Source: Gordonia jacobaea (GTDB taxonomy: Bacteria; Actinomycetota; Actinomycetes; Mycobacteriales; Mycobacteriaceae). Taken from it: 64,000 nucleotides of DNA. The stretch covers positions 1 through 64,000 of the forward strand of contig NZ_LDTZ01000015.1 of NCBI RefSeq assembly GCF_001186365.1. The letters run 5' to 3'. A program made the position numbers and the translations under genes. Below are positions 34,759 through 43,716 of the stretch, one piece after another. Every line of letters starts with the position of its first letter. Position 1 is the stretch's first letter. The notes under the pieces were generated by a model, which saw only the letters and a list, made by a program, of their open reading frames with translations, did not search any database and was not told the origin of the DNA.

Positions 34759-36945
34759 TCACACTCCTGATCGCTCATCCTGATCGCCCGTATGGTCGCC
34801 CTCGGGGTGCAGGATGACGAGTTCGCGGGTCGCACGAGTCATCGATACGTAGCGGTCGACGGCCCCGGTGATCCCCGAGCCGAAGACCTCGGACTCGACA
34901 ACCACGACCAGATCGAACTCGAGGCCCTTCGCAGTGATCGGATCGAGTGCGCGCACCCGGCCCGTGCTGGTGAAGTCCGGATCACCGATCACACACGCGA
35001 CGCCCTCGTCATTGCGCGCGAGCCACTCGGCGAGGATCACATCTCGGTCACCGTGCGAGGCATGTCGAACGGGCAGTCCCGATTCCCTGATCGACGACGG
35101 CACGTTGGCATCCGGTATGGCAGCTCGGATCACCGGCTCGGCCGCCTCCATGACCTCGGCGGGCGTTCGATAGTTGATCAACAACGACTCGACGCGCACG
35201 TCCCGGCATCCGACGCTGCGAAGCCGTTCCGACCACGACTCGGCGAACCCCGCCCGCGCCTGCGCCCTGTCGCCGACGATCGTGATGCTTCCGGACGGGT
35301 TGCGCCGCAGCACCATTCGCCACTGCGCCGGGGTGAGTTCCTGCGCCTCGTCGACGATGATGTGCGCGAACGGCCCGTCGAAGGTGCCGGGCTCGATGTC
35401 CGGCGCGGCCGAATCGTCGACAAGAACGTCGCGCAGGTCTTTCTGCCGAAGCATCGACATCAGGCCCTCGCCGTCGTCGTAGGTCGTCGACGCCATGAGG
35501 TCGTCGACGACGAGGTCCATACGACGGCGCTCGGCTCGCAGCGCGGCGGACCGGCGGCGACGCCGATCGTCCGCACTGCGGTCTCCCAATCGGTTGCGCG
35601 CGGCGTCGAGAAGCGGGAGGTCGGCGTCGGTCCACGCATCCGGACGCTCGCGCTGGAGCCGTCGCACGTCATCCGGCGCCAACCACGGCGCACACATTCG
35701 GAGGAACGCGGGAACCGACCACAGGTCGCCGACGAGATCCGTCGCGTCGAGCATCGGCCACGCGCGCCCCACTGCCGCCGCAAGAGAGTCGTTGCGCCGC
35801 AACGATTCCTGCACGTCGTCCAGGTCGAGGTCATCGTTGCCGATGCGTCGCCGCACCGTCTCGGCCAGGTATTGCCAGATCGCGCCGCGCGCCTCGTTGT
35901 GTGGCATGCCGGCCTCGGGCGCCGCGAATGCTTCGGCCCAATCCCGCCGCCGCAGAGTCACATCCGCCCACTCGGTCTCGACAAGAAGCGGTTCCGTCGG
36001 CGGTTCCTCGTACCACCGCACCGCCGTCTCGATCGCGTCGACCATCCCCGCCGTCGACTTCAGTGCCGCCGCCACATCGTCGGCCTCTCGCACCGCGGTA
36101 TCGCCCTCGGCGACCAGATCGCGCAACGTGCACGTCTGCACGCCTTCTTCACCGAGACTCGGCAAGACATCGGCGACATACGAGAGGTACTGCTCGTGTG
36201 GTCCGACGATCAGCAGACGTCCGCGCGTGAGCCGCGCGTCGGAGTAGAGCAGGTAAGCGGCGCGATGCAGCGCGACGACGGTCTTTCCGGTGCCGGGGCC
36301 GCCGTCGACGACCAGCGCGCCTGCCGAGTCGGCGCGGATGATGGCGTCCTGGTCGGCCTGGATCGTCGACAACACGTCACGCATGCGTGGCGAACGGCTC
36401 GCGGAGAGGCCTGCGAGCAGCGCCGAATCGCCGTCGAGCCAGACCCCATCGTCGGCGGCGTCCGCGGTGAACACTTCGTCCCAGTAGTCGGTGATCTGCC
36501 CGCGCGTCCATCGGTAGCGTCTGCGGGAACGCACGCCCATCGGCTGCGCCGCGGTCGCGTTGAAGAACGGAGCAGCGGCGGGGGTCCGCCAGTCGACGAG
36601 CAGTTGGCGGCCCGACTGATCGGTCACCCCGACGCGACCGATGTAGACGGGGTCAGGCTCGTCGATCAGCGTCATCCGGCCGATGCACAGGTCGAGGCCA
36701 TAGCGACGCAGCGTCCGCAGACGGCTGGTCAACTGATGAATCTCGAGGTCGCGATCCGATGCGCGCTGCCCACCTCCACCCTCTGCCCTGCGCGCGGCGT
36801 CGAGCCTGGCTGAGAGCGCATCGACCGTGCCGGCGAGGGATGCAGTGGTGTCCTCGAAATGGCGCACGTCGCTCTCGATACGAGTCGGGACGGATTTCGG
36901 TGACTCGGGCGGAAGATTGAAGACATGGTCGGTCACTGCGGGCAC
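34759..36945 (-). CDS. helR: HelR-type RNA polymerase-recycling ATPase (rifamycin protection)
   Basis: 728 residues with the same plan as the neighbouring HelD: N-terminal helical arm (about 20-85), RIGRVG-like IGRVGVTD, LLVDWRTPAAAPFF, Walker A GGPGTGKT (215-222), Walker B HIIVDEAQELT, VGDRAQAR, LLINYRTPAEV, and SMTRATRELVIL. The sequence and size fit HelR, which displaces rifamycin-bound RNA polymerase in Streptomyces and M. abscessus. The main support is the 21-bp RAE-like palindrome 59 bases upstream. GTG start 36945 with CGGAG 7 bases upstream. The identity as HelR rather than another HelD paralogue is inferred. Confidence 0.82.
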   Translation of the reverse strand: MPAVTDHVFNLPPESPKSVPTRIESDVRHFEDTTASLAGTVDALSARLDAARRAEGGGGQRASDRDLEIHQLTSRLRTLRRYGLDLCIGRMTLIDEPDPVYIGRVGVTDQSGRQLLVDWRTPAAAPFFNATAAQPMGVRSRRRYRWTRGQITDYWDEVFTADAADDGVWLDGDSALLAGLSASRSPRMRDVLSTIQADQDAIIRADSAGALVVDGGPGTGKTVVALHRAAYLLYSDARLTRGRLLIVGPHEQYLSYVADVLPSLGEEGVQTCTLRDLVAEGDTAVREADDVAAALKSTAGMVDAIETAVRWYEEPPTEPLLVETEWADVTLRRRDWAEAFAAPEAGMPHNEARGAIWQYLAETVRRRIGNDDLDLDDVQESLRRNDSLAAAVGRAWPMLDATDLVGDLWSVPAFLRMCAPWLAPDDVRRLQRERPDAWTDADLPLLDAARNRLGDRSADDRRRRRSAALRAERRRMDLVVDDLMASTTYDDGEGLMSMLRQKDLRDVLVDDSAAPDIEPGTFDGPFAHIIVDEAQELTPAQWRMVLRRNPSGSITIVGDRAQARAGFAESWSERLRSVGCRDVRVESLLINYRTPAEVMEAAEPVIRAAIPDANVPSSIRESGLPVRHASHGDRDVILAEWLARNDEGVACVIGDPDFTSTGRVRALDPITAKGLEFDLVVVVESEVFGSGITGAVDRYVSMTRATRELVILHPEGDHTGDQDERSGV

Positions 36946-37003
36946 TGGGCGACTCCGAAAAAGGCTGGGCGGGGGGCGGAATCACCGATTGTGCACCCGG
37001 ATG

Positions 37004-37024
37004 GGGGCCTTGCGGCAAGGCCCC
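37004..37024. promoter_or_regulatory. Rifamycin-associated element (RAE)-like palindrome
   Basis: Perfect inverted repeat with 10-bp arms, GGGGCCTTGC and GCAAGGCCCC, around a single G. As I remember it, the RAE of actinomycete rifamycin-resistance genes is a repeat of about this sequence. It sits between helR and a TATAAC -10 box on the minus strand. Confidence 0.8.
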
Positions 37025-37032
37025 TACCTCGC

Positions 37033-37040
37033 GTTATAGT
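37033..37040. promoter_or_regulatory. -10 elements beside the RAE
   Basis: Minus-strand TATAAC (37038-37033) points to helR. Overlapping plus-strand TATAGT (37035-37040) points away, with TTGCGG of the RAE 19 bases before it. I found no good -35 for the minus strand, so direction is unsettled. Confidence 0.4.
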
Positions 37041-37168
37041 GAAAAGGGCAGGGACGCAGCAGTGACCACGGCGGATCGGGAGTCACGCTCCCCACAGCAC
37101 ATCGCGACGGCTTTCATCACGACGACTTTTCATCACGGCGGCATACGTCGAACCACCAGCACACGCGC

Positions 37169-37205
37169 AACAGCTGGGCAGACGAATCCGTCTGCCCGGC
37201 TGTTG
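37169..37205. terminator. Terminator after the universal stress gene
   Basis: A 16-bp stem (AACAGC, T-G pair, GGGCAGACG, then the complementary arm) with tetraloop AATC. It lies 19 bases past the stop of the stress-protein gene. The U-tract is weak on both strands, as is usual in mycobacteria. It would also end any transcript coming rightwards from 37040. Confidence 0.7.
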
Positions 37206-37223
37206 GTTTCGAGGAGAAGCGAA

Positions 37224-37664
37224 CTAGGTGGTGTGCACGATCAGCACATCGCACGCAGACTTACGCGCGACGTCGGCCGGCACCGAACCCAGCAGACGTC
37301 CCGCAATCGAATTCAGTCCACGATTGCCGACGACGAGAAGATCAGCTTGAACATCGGTGACCAACTGCAGCAGAGCATCCACGGGTGCGCCCTTCACCGG
37401 GCGTGCCACGATCTGCGTGCCCCCCGACTTCGATGCCCGCTCCTTCGCCCGACGCAGAATCTCGTCGGTCGGGGCACTTCCGGTCACCTGATAAGCCTCG
37501 TCTTTAAGGACGTCCGCAGCCTCACCGGCGCCGCGATCGTTCGGAAAATATGCACATGCGATCACCAATTTCGAATCGCCCGCGATCGCACCCGCGCGAT
37601 CGACCGCCTTCAACGACGATTCCGATCCGTCCGTTCCGACGACGATCGTCTGGTAAGCGCCCAT
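37224..37664 (-). CDS. Universal stress protein (ATP-binding type)
   Basis: 146 residues, single UspA domain. YQTIVVGTDGSESSLKA at the N-terminus. The nucleotide motif G-2x-G-9x-GS is present as GNRGLNSIAGRLLGS, so it should bind ATP. ATG 37664 with GGAGG upstream; a longer in-frame form is rejected. Expressed alone and followed by a strong terminator. Confidence 0.92.
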   Translation of the reverse strand: MGAYQTIVVGTDGSESSLKAVDRAGAIAGDSKLVIACAYFPNDRGAGEAADVLKDEAYQVTGSAPTDEILRRAKERASKSGGTQIVARPVKGAPVDALLQLVTDVQADLLVVGNRGLNSIAGRLLGSVPADVARKSACDVLIVHTT

Positions 37665-37837
37665 CCCTGACCTCCACACATGTCTGATTCCGCACATTCG
37701 CGGACTTCATCGATCACGACAACTTTAGAGTCACCTGAATCGGCAGGATAGTGTGCCACGCAACATTTGTCCGATGATCACGGCGATCGCTACACCGCGC
37801 ACCCGAGTGGGACGAACGTCCCAATGGGGAGTGCCAA

Positions 37838-40000
37838 CTACTTGATTCCGGCGGCATCCATGCCGCGCAGCTCTTTCTTCAGATCTGCGATCTCGTCGCG
37901 CAGCCTTCCGGCGAGTTCGAACTGCAGATCGCGAGCCGCGCTCATCATCTGCTCCGTGAGTTGCGCGACGAGATCGGCGAGCTCGGCTCGTGGCATCGAT
38001 CCCACATCTCGCTTCTCGACGACCCCCGCGGAGCCGCCCTTCGCCTTCGAGACTTCTCCCTGCGCTCGCCGTCCACGGCTGGCGTTGCGGCCGGAGCCAC
38101 CGACGTCGACTGCCGAATCCTCCGCTTCGCGGTACACCTGATCGAGGATGTCGGCGATCTTCTTGCGCAGTGGTTTCGGGTCGATGCCGTGTTCTTTGTT
38201 GTAGGCCACCTGCTTCTCACGACGACGCTCGGTCTCTTCGATCGCGTTGCGCATCGACTCGGTAACCGTGTCGGCGTACATGTGCACCTCACCCGAGACG
38301 TTACGGGCAGCACGCCCGACAGTCTGGATCAGCGATGTCGTCGACCGCAGGAATCCCTCCTTGTCGGCGTCGAGGATCGCGACGAGCGACACCTCGGGAA
38401 GGTCGAGTCCCTCGCGCAGCAGGTTGATACCGACCAGCACGTCGTATTCACCCGATCGGAGCTGCCGCAGCAACTCGACCCTTCGTAGCGTGTCGACCTC
38501 GGAATGCAGGTAGCGCACACGGATACCGAGTTCGAGAAGGTAGTCGGTGAGATCTTCTGCCATCTTCTTGGTCAATGTCGTCACCAGCACGCGTTCGTCG
38601 CGCTCTGTGCGATCACGGATCTCGTGAACCAGGTCGTCGATCTGCCCCTTGGTCGGCTTCACCACGATCTGCGGATCGACCAGCCCGGTCGGGCGGATCA
38701 CCTGCTCGACGAACTCTCCGTTGGACTGGCCGAGTTCGTACGCGCCCGGCGTCGCGGACAAATAGACCGTCTGCCCGATACGACCGACGAACTCGTCCCA
38801 GGTAAGCGGACGGTTGTCGACCGCGGAGGGTAGCCGGAACCCGAAGTCGACCAGATTGCGCTTGCGCGACATGTCGCCCTCGTACATGCCGCCGATCTGC
38901 GGGACCGTCACATGCGACTCGTCGATCACGAGGAGGAAGTCGTCGGGGAAATAGTCGATCAGCGTTGCGGGGGCGCTGCCCGCCGGTCTGCCGTCGATGT
39001 GGCGCGAGTAGTTCTCGATGCCCGAGCAGAACCCGACCTGCCTCATCATTTCGAGGTCGTAGCTGGTGCGCATGCGCAGGCGCTGCGCCTCGAGGAGTTT
39101 GCCCTTGCCCTCGAGGTCGGCGAGGCGCGCCTCGAGCTCTTCCTCGATGCTCGTCATCGCCTTCTCCATGCGCTCAGGTCCCGCGACATAGTGCGTCGCG
39201 GGGAAGATGCGCAGCGTGTCGACCTGTCTGACCACATCACCGGTCAGTGGGTGCAGGTAGTAGAGCGCCTCGACCTCGTCACCGAAGAACTCGATCCGCA
39301 CCGCCAACTCTTCGTACGACGGGATGATCTCGACGGTGTCGCCGCGGACACGGAAGCTTCCGCGGGTAAACGACATGTCGTTACGTGTGTACTGCACGTC
39401 GACCAGCAACCGAAGCAGTGCGTCGCGGTCGATCTCGTCGCCGACCTCCACCTCGACCGAACGGTCGAGGTAGGACTGCGGCGTGCCGAGGCCGTAGATG
39501 CACGACACCGATGCCACGACCACAACGTCGCGTCGTGACAGCAGACTCGACGTCGCGGAGTGCCGCAGGCGTTCGACGTCGTCGTTGATCGACGAGTCCT
39601 TTTCGATGTACGTGTCGGTCTGGGCGATGTACGCCTCGGGTTGGTAGTAGTCGTAGTACGAGACGAAGTACTCGACAGCGTTGTGCGGCAACATTTCTCG
39701 AAGTTCGTTGGCGAGCTGCGCAGCAAGTGTCTTGTTCGGTGCCATCACGAGCGTCGGGCGCTGGACCCGCTCGATCAACCACGCGGTGGTCGCGGATTTA
39801 CCGGTGCCGGTGGCGCCGAGTAGGACGATGTCGCGCTCCCCCGCCCCGATACGACGTTCGAGGTCGTCGATGGCTTTGGGCTGGTCACCTGCGGGCTCAT
39901 ACTCGCTGACCACCTCGAACCGACCCTCGGTACGTTCGACGGCACCGACGGGACGGTGCTCGGAGTGCGCGAGAATCGGGTGTTCGGTAGCAAAAGCCAT
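37838..40000 (-). CDS. uvrB: Excinuclease ABC subunit B
   Basis: Helicase-like damage-verification subunit of nucleotide excision repair (720 residues). P-loop GATGTGKS at 62-69; the beta-hairpin region [21 protein letters not shown]; helicase motifs [17 protein letters not shown] and QTVGRAAR; and a C-terminal UVR/UvrC-interacting helix ([26 protein letters not shown]). ATG 40000 has a -10-like TACCCT 6 bases upstream and no ribosome site, so it is probably leaderless. Confidence 0.96.
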   Translation of the reverse strand: MAFATEHPILAHSEHRPVGAVERTEGRFEVVSEYEPAGDQPKAIDDLERRIGAGERDIVLLGATGTGKSATTAWLIERVQRPTLVMAPNKTLAAQLANELREMLPHNAVEYFVSYYDYYQPEAYIAQTDTYIEKDSSINDDVERLRHSATSSLLSRRDVVVVASVSCIYGLGTPQSYLDRSVEVEVGDEIDRDALLRLLVDVQYTRNDMSFTRGSFRVRGDTVEIIPSYEELAVRIEFFGDEVEALYYLHPLTGDVVRQVDTLRIFPATHYVAGPERMEKAMTSIEEELEARLADLEGKGKLLEAQRLRMRTSYDLEMMRQVGFCSGIENYSRHIDGRPAGSAPATLIDYFPDDFLLVIDESHVTVPQIGGMYEGDMSRKRNLVDFGFRLPSAVDNRPLTWDEFVGRIGQTVYLSATPGAYELGQSNGEFVEQVIRPTGLVDPQIVVKPTKGQIDDLVHEIRDRTERDERVLVTTLTKKMAEDLTDYLLELGIRVRYLHSEVDTLRRVELLRQLRSGEYDVLVGINLLREGLDLPEVSLVAILDADKEGFLRSTTSLIQTVGRAARNVSGEVHMYADTVTESMRNAIEETERRREKQVAYNKEHGIDPKPLRKKIADILDQVYREAEDSAVDVGGSGRNASRGRRAQGEVSKAKGGSAGVVEKRDVGSMPRAELADLVAQLTEQMMSAARDLQFELAGRLRDEIADLKKELRGMDAAGIK

Positions 40001-40006
40001 AGTGCC

Positions 40007-40012
40007 AGGGTA
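40007..40012 (-). promoter_or_regulatory. -10 box, leaderless uvrB
   Basis: Minus-strand TACCCT, 6 bases before the ATG at 40000. It faces the -10 box of the DUF402 gene 56 bases away. Confidence 0.5.
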
Positions 40013-40067
40013 AACGCGACCTATGACAAATCTGTTCCGGATTCACGCACACCCCGTGACCTGCGGT

Positions 40068-40073
40068 TAAGGT
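40068..40073 (+). promoter_or_regulatory. -10 box, leaderless DUF402 gene
   Basis: TAAGGT, 6 bases before the ATG at 40080. Confidence 0.5.
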
Positions 40074-40079
40074 GTGACG

Positions 40080-40601
40080 ATGTCCGATCTGCACCCGCCG
40101 AAGCGGGAGATCTTCGACGTTCCTGCAATGACCAATACGGACAACAAGGGGTTCGTCCGACCGGTGGACCGATACGAGGAGACAGCGTTCGGTCTCTACA
40201 TGTCGCGCACTGCCGATCACCCCAGATTCAGTCACCTCGAGTCCTGGCTGCTTCCCGCACTCGGACTTCGCGCGAACATCTTCCACTTCGTCGATGGGCA
40301 TCGGACTGGGCAGCGCCTCTACCTCGACATAGGACGCTTCCACGGTCCCGACGACGATGGCCGCTGGCACGCCGCGGACTGGTACCTCGACCTCGTCGAT
40401 GTTCCCGGTCGCCCACTCGAACTCATCGACGTCGACGAATTGTTCGACGCACACGCAGCGAGCCTGTTGTCGACCGCCGAGTGCGAGGAGGCCGTCCACA
40501 TCGCACGGCGGGCACTGGTGGGTGCGGCCGAACATGACCACGACATCCAGAAGTGGCTCGACACCGCGAGCGGCGGCCGCGTGTCGTGGCTCGACGACTG
40601 A
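40080..40601 (+). CDS. DUF402 family protein (Rv1632c type)
   Basis: 173 residues. The DUF402 core is visible: GLYMSRTADHPRFSHLESWLLP, then DDGRWHAADWYLDLVDVPG and the acidic stretch IDVDELFDAH. Some family members are nucleoside phosphatases or RNase-associated, but the role of this actinobacterial type is unknown. Divergent from uvrB and convergent with coaE, as in M. tuberculosis. Confidence 0.8.
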   Translation: MSDLHPPKREIFDVPAMTNTDNKGFVRPVDRYEETAFGLYMSRTADHPRFSHLESWLLPALGLRANIFHFVDGHRTGQRLYLDIGRFHGPDDDGRWHAADWYLDLVDVPGRPLELIDVDELFDAHAASLLSTAECEEAVHIARRALVGAAEHDHDIQKWLDTASGGRVSWLDD

Positions 40602-40606
40602 CGTCG

Positions 40607-41800
40607 CTACGTCTCCCGACGACCGGCACGCCAGGCGGCGACTCGCGCATATGCCCGATCGAACCAGGGTTCCTTCGCCGCGACGTACGCGTCGCGGTCG
40701 CCGTCTGCAGCGGCCATTGCGGCCAGCTTGATCTCGGCATACTCGTCACGTGCTGCGGCGTCTGACCTCAACCAATCGCGGAACTCGACGGCGAACCGAC
40801 CGCCCGGTGATCCCTGCGCCCGCACATGCACATTGACCGACCGCCCGGGATCGGCCGAACCGTGGAACCTCTTGCCCCAGAGGCCGTCATCGACCGAGCC
40901 GGTCTCCGGATCCGGCTTCGGCCGGTCGCTCGTGGTCTCTGGATTACGCGGGAACCCGCCGTCGGCCAGCACGTCGGCCAGAGCATCCGCGACGTCGAGG
41001 TCGGCGACGGTGATCTGGATGTCAATCGTCGGCTTCGCGATCAGCCCCGGCACCGCCGTCGACCCGATGTGATCGATCGCCGACGCTTTGTCGCCGACGA
41101 TCGCCCACAGTCGATTGACCAGTCGCGCACCTATGGCCGCCCATGCCGGCTCGGGATCGGCCAGTGCCAACGGGCCGGGGACGATCGTCCGGGAGCGCAC
41201 ATTCTCCTCGTATGGCACCAACCGCTCGTCCCAGAGTTGTGCGGCAGCGTCCGCGAGATCGTCTGGTGTGCCCGAGTTGTCGAGCCAGACGTCGGCGACG
41301 GCCCGTCGCTGTTCGTCGGTGGCCTGGGCGCGGATTCGGGCGCGTGCGTCGTCCTCGGGCATGCCGCGCAACTCGGTCAACCGTTGGACGCGCAGCTCCT
41401 CGTCTGCCCCCACGATCACGACGAGATGGAAGAACGGAGCCATGTTGCCCTCGACGAGCAGCGGGATATCCTGCACCACAATGGCATTCGACGGCGCCTC
41501 GGCGAGCAGTTCCTGCGTACGCGCACCGACCAGCGGGTGCGTGATCGAGTTCAGCTTCTGTCGACTCTCGTCATCGACGAACGCCTTGGCTGCCAGTGCT
41601 GGCCGATCAAGCGTCCCGTCAGCGGCCAGGATGTCGTCGCCGAAAGCCTCGACCAACTGCGTCAGGCCGGGCGTTCCGGGTTCGACGACCTCGCGGGCGA
41701 TCTTGTCGGCGTCGATGTGATATCCACCCCGCTCCACGAAGGTCTTGGCCACGGTCGATTTGCCGGCTCCGATGCCGCCGGAGAGCCCTACACGGATCAC
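40607..41800 (-). CDS. coaE: Dephospho-CoA kinase fused to a GrpB/UPF0157 domain
   Basis: 397 residues. Residues 1-200 are dephospho-CoA kinase, the last step of CoA synthesis: P-loop GGIGAGKS (8-15), ADKIAREVVEPG and HPLVGARTQ. Residues about 215-395 are a GrpB/UPF0157 domain of the nucleotidyltransferase superfamily (IDHIGSTAVPGLIAKPTIDIQI). The fusion is normal in Mycobacteriales, where the C-terminal part helps folding or regulates the kinase. GTG start. Separated from rpsA by its terminator. Confidence 0.94.
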   Translation of the reverse strand: MIRVGLSGGIGAGKSTVAKTFVERGGYHIDADKIAREVVEPGTPGLTQLVEAFGDDILAADGTLDRPALAAKAFVDDESRQKLNSITHPLVGARTQELLAEAPSNAIVVQDIPLLVEGNMAPFFHLVVIVGADEELRVQRLTELRGMPEDDARARIRAQATDEQRRAVADVWLDNSGTPDDLADAAAQLWDERLVPYEENVRSRTIVPGPLALADPEPAWAAIGARLVNRLWAIVGDKASAIDHIGSTAVPGLIAKPTIDIQITVADLDVADALADVLADGGFPRNPETTSDRPKPDPETGSVDDGLWGKRFHGSADPGRSVNVHVRAQGSPGGRFAVEFRDWLRSDAAARDEYAEIKLAAMAAADGDRDAYVAAKEPWFDRAYARVAAWRAGRRET

Positions 41801-41895
41801 GAGGTCCAGTGTGGCAAACGGCCGGCCGATCGGGTGATCCGACCGGCGATCTCAGCGGGCCGGGAGCGCAGCGCGAATCTCACACACACAAAGAC

Positions 41896-41931
41896 AAGAG
41901 CGCCTTCCGGACGAATCCGGAAGGCGCTCTT
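41896..41931 (-). terminator. rpsA terminator
   Basis: Perfect 16-bp stem (AAGAGCGCCTTCCGGA and its complement) with a 4-base loop, followed on the minus strand by TTGTCTTTGTG. Begins 26 bases after the rpsA stop. Confidence 0.88.
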
Positions 41932-41956
41932 GGCGTTTACGTGCGAGACGCAACTA

Positions 41957-43426
41957 TCAGGCGTTGCCCGACAGCTTCTCGCGCAGTGCGGCGAGCTGCT
42001 CGTCGCTGGCAAGCGAGCCGCCCGACGATGCGGGAGCGCTGCTCGACGAAGCGCTGCGGCTCTCCGACGATGCCGACGAGTAGTCCTGCGGGGCCTTCTC
42101 GGCCTCGGCTGCGGCAGCAGCGAACTTCTCGATCTGCGCGGTGTGCATCTTGTGGCGACGCTCGGCCTCGGCGTAGCGGTTCTCCCACTCTTCACGCTGC
42201 TTCTCGTAACCGTCGAGCCATTCGTTGGTCTCGGCGTCGAAGCCCTCGGGGAAAATGTAGTTGCCCTGCTCGTCGTAGCTGTCGGCCATGCCGTACTTCG
42301 AGGGGTCGAACTCCTCGGTGTAGTCCTCGTTGGCCTGCTTGAGGCTCAGCGAGATACGACGACGCTCGAGGTCGATGTCGATGACCTTGACCATCGCGTC
42401 GTCGCCGACGGCGACAACCTGGTCCGGGACCTCGACGTGGCGCTCGGCCAGCTCGGAGATGTGGACGAGGCCCTCGATGCCGTCGTCGACGCGGACGAAC
42501 GCACCGAACGGAACCAGCTTGGTGACCTTGCCCGGCACGATCTGACCGATCGCGTGGGTGCGGGCGAACTGACGCCACGGGTCTTCCTGAGTTGCCTTGA
42601 GCGACAACGACACACGCTCGCGGTCGAGATCGACGTCGAGAACCTCGACGGTGACCTCGTCACCAACGGTGACGACCTCGGACGGATGATCGATGTGCTT
42701 CCAGGAGAGCTCGGAAACGTGGACCAGACCGTCGACGCCGCCGAGATCGACGAACGCACCGAAGTTGACGATCGAGGACACGACGCCCTTACGGACCTGG
42801 CCCTTCTGGAGCTGGTGCAGGAACTCGCTGCGGACCTCGGACTGGGTCTGCTCGAGCCATGCACGACGCGACAGCACCACGTTGTTGCGGTTCTTGTCGA
42901 GCTCGATGATCTTGGCTTCGATCTCCTTGCCGATGTACGGCTGCAGATCGCGCACACGACGCATCTCCACAAGCGATGCCGGGAGGAAGCCGCGCAGGCC
43001 GATGTCCAGGATCAGGCCGCCCTTGACGACCTCGATGACGGTGCCCTTGACGGCCTCGTCCTTTTCCTTGAGCTCCTCGATGGTGCCCCAGGCACGCTCG
43101 TACTGCGCGCGCTTCTTGGACAGGATGAGGCGGCCTTCTTTGTCCTCCTTGGTGAGAACCAGGGCCTCGACCTCGTCACCGACGTTGACGACCTCAGAGG
43201 GGTCGACGTCGTGCTTGATCGACAGTTCGCGAGAAGGGATCACGCCTTCGGTCTTGTAACCGATGTCGAGCAGAACCTCGTCACGATCGACCTTGACGAT
43301 GGTCCCTTCGACGATGTCGCCATCGTTGAAGTACTTGATCGTGGAGTCGATGGCTGCGAGGAAGTCCTCAGCCGAGCCGATATCGTTGACGGCTACTTGC
43401 GGCGAGGTGATCGTGGGGGACGACAT
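41957..43426 (-). CDS. rpsA: 30S ribosomal protein S1
   Basis: 489 residues with four S1 RNA-binding repeats (about 35-105, 122-190, 207-277 and 292-364; each shows the GxV/I ... GAFV/GFLP ... LS pattern), then an acidic, serine-rich tail. S1 binds mRNA on the 30S subunit and interacts with tmRNA. The actinobacterial form has four repeats rather than the six of E. coli. Begins MSSPTITSPQVAVNDIGSAEDF; GGAG lies 11 bases upstream. Confidence 0.97.
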   Translation of the reverse strand: MSSPTITSPQVAVNDIGSAEDFLAAIDSTIKYFNDGDIVEGTIVKVDRDEVLLDIGYKTEGVIPSRELSIKHDVDPSEVVNVGDEVEALVLTKEDKEGRLILSKKRAQYERAWGTIEELKEKDEAVKGTVIEVVKGGLILDIGLRGFLPASLVEMRRVRDLQPYIGKEIEAKIIELDKNRNNVVLSRRAWLEQTQSEVRSEFLHQLQKGQVRKGVVSSIVNFGAFVDLGGVDGLVHVSELSWKHIDHPSEVVTVGDEVTVEVLDVDLDRERVSLSLKATQEDPWRQFARTHAIGQIVPGKVTKLVPFGAFVRVDDGIEGLVHISELAERHVEVPDQVVAVGDDAMVKVIDIDLERRRISLSLKQANEDYTEEFDPSKYGMADSYDEQGNYIFPEGFDAETNEWLDGYEKQREEWENRYAEAERRHKMHTAQIEKFAAAAAEAEKAPQDYSSASSESRSASSSSAPASSGGSLASDEQLAALREKLSGNA

Positions 43427-43716
43427 ATGTTGAGTTGCTCCGGACAGGTATGTAGTAGGTACAGTTCACATTGTTTGAACAGCGATGTCAGGCGACGCGC
43501 GGCTCGATCACAGTGCCACCGAGCTGCGTCCTCCCAGGTCATCACACGAGGGTGACGTCCAGGTGACGACAAGCTGAACTGCGCGAAAGATGCCTCCACG
43601 CGCTTTGTCTACCTTACTCTAGCGGCGTTGTGCTGGGCAAATACCACTTCTGAGCGCATCCCGCCACCGTGCAAATGACACGGGCCGGGACACCACGACA
43701 GGCGAGGGGTGCAACG
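43427..43716. promoter_or_regulatory. rpsA leader and promoter region
   Basis: A 290-base gap without a supported gene. Minus-strand TAGAGT (43621-43616), about 190 bases upstream of rpsA, is a plausible -10 box with a long leader behind it; no strong -35 is visible. The long leader could carry autoregulation by S1, but I see no defined structure. Confidence 0.35.

Noticed and set aside
37041-37168. A possible known riboswitch or signal-recognition RNA, because of the GGGACGCAGCAG stretch
   Set aside because: The conserved cores of c-di-GMP riboswitches and of SRP RNA (GGAAG-CAGC) are not present in order; only an unnamed transcript is possible.
37062-37670. A 202-codon plus-strand frame starting near the RAE with a GGGA before its GTG
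   Set aside because: It reads through a strong terminator hairpin and then mirrors the stress-protein gene on the other strand; no protein-like pattern.
37809-37822. Hairpin GGGACG-AA-CGTCCC as uvrB terminator
   Set aside because: Only 6 bp with a 2-base loop and no U-tract; too weak to call.
40826-43555. A 909-codon open frame on the plus strand
   Set aside because: It is antisense to coaE and rpsA, whose products are unmistakable. Long antisense frames are a by-product of high-GC codon use.
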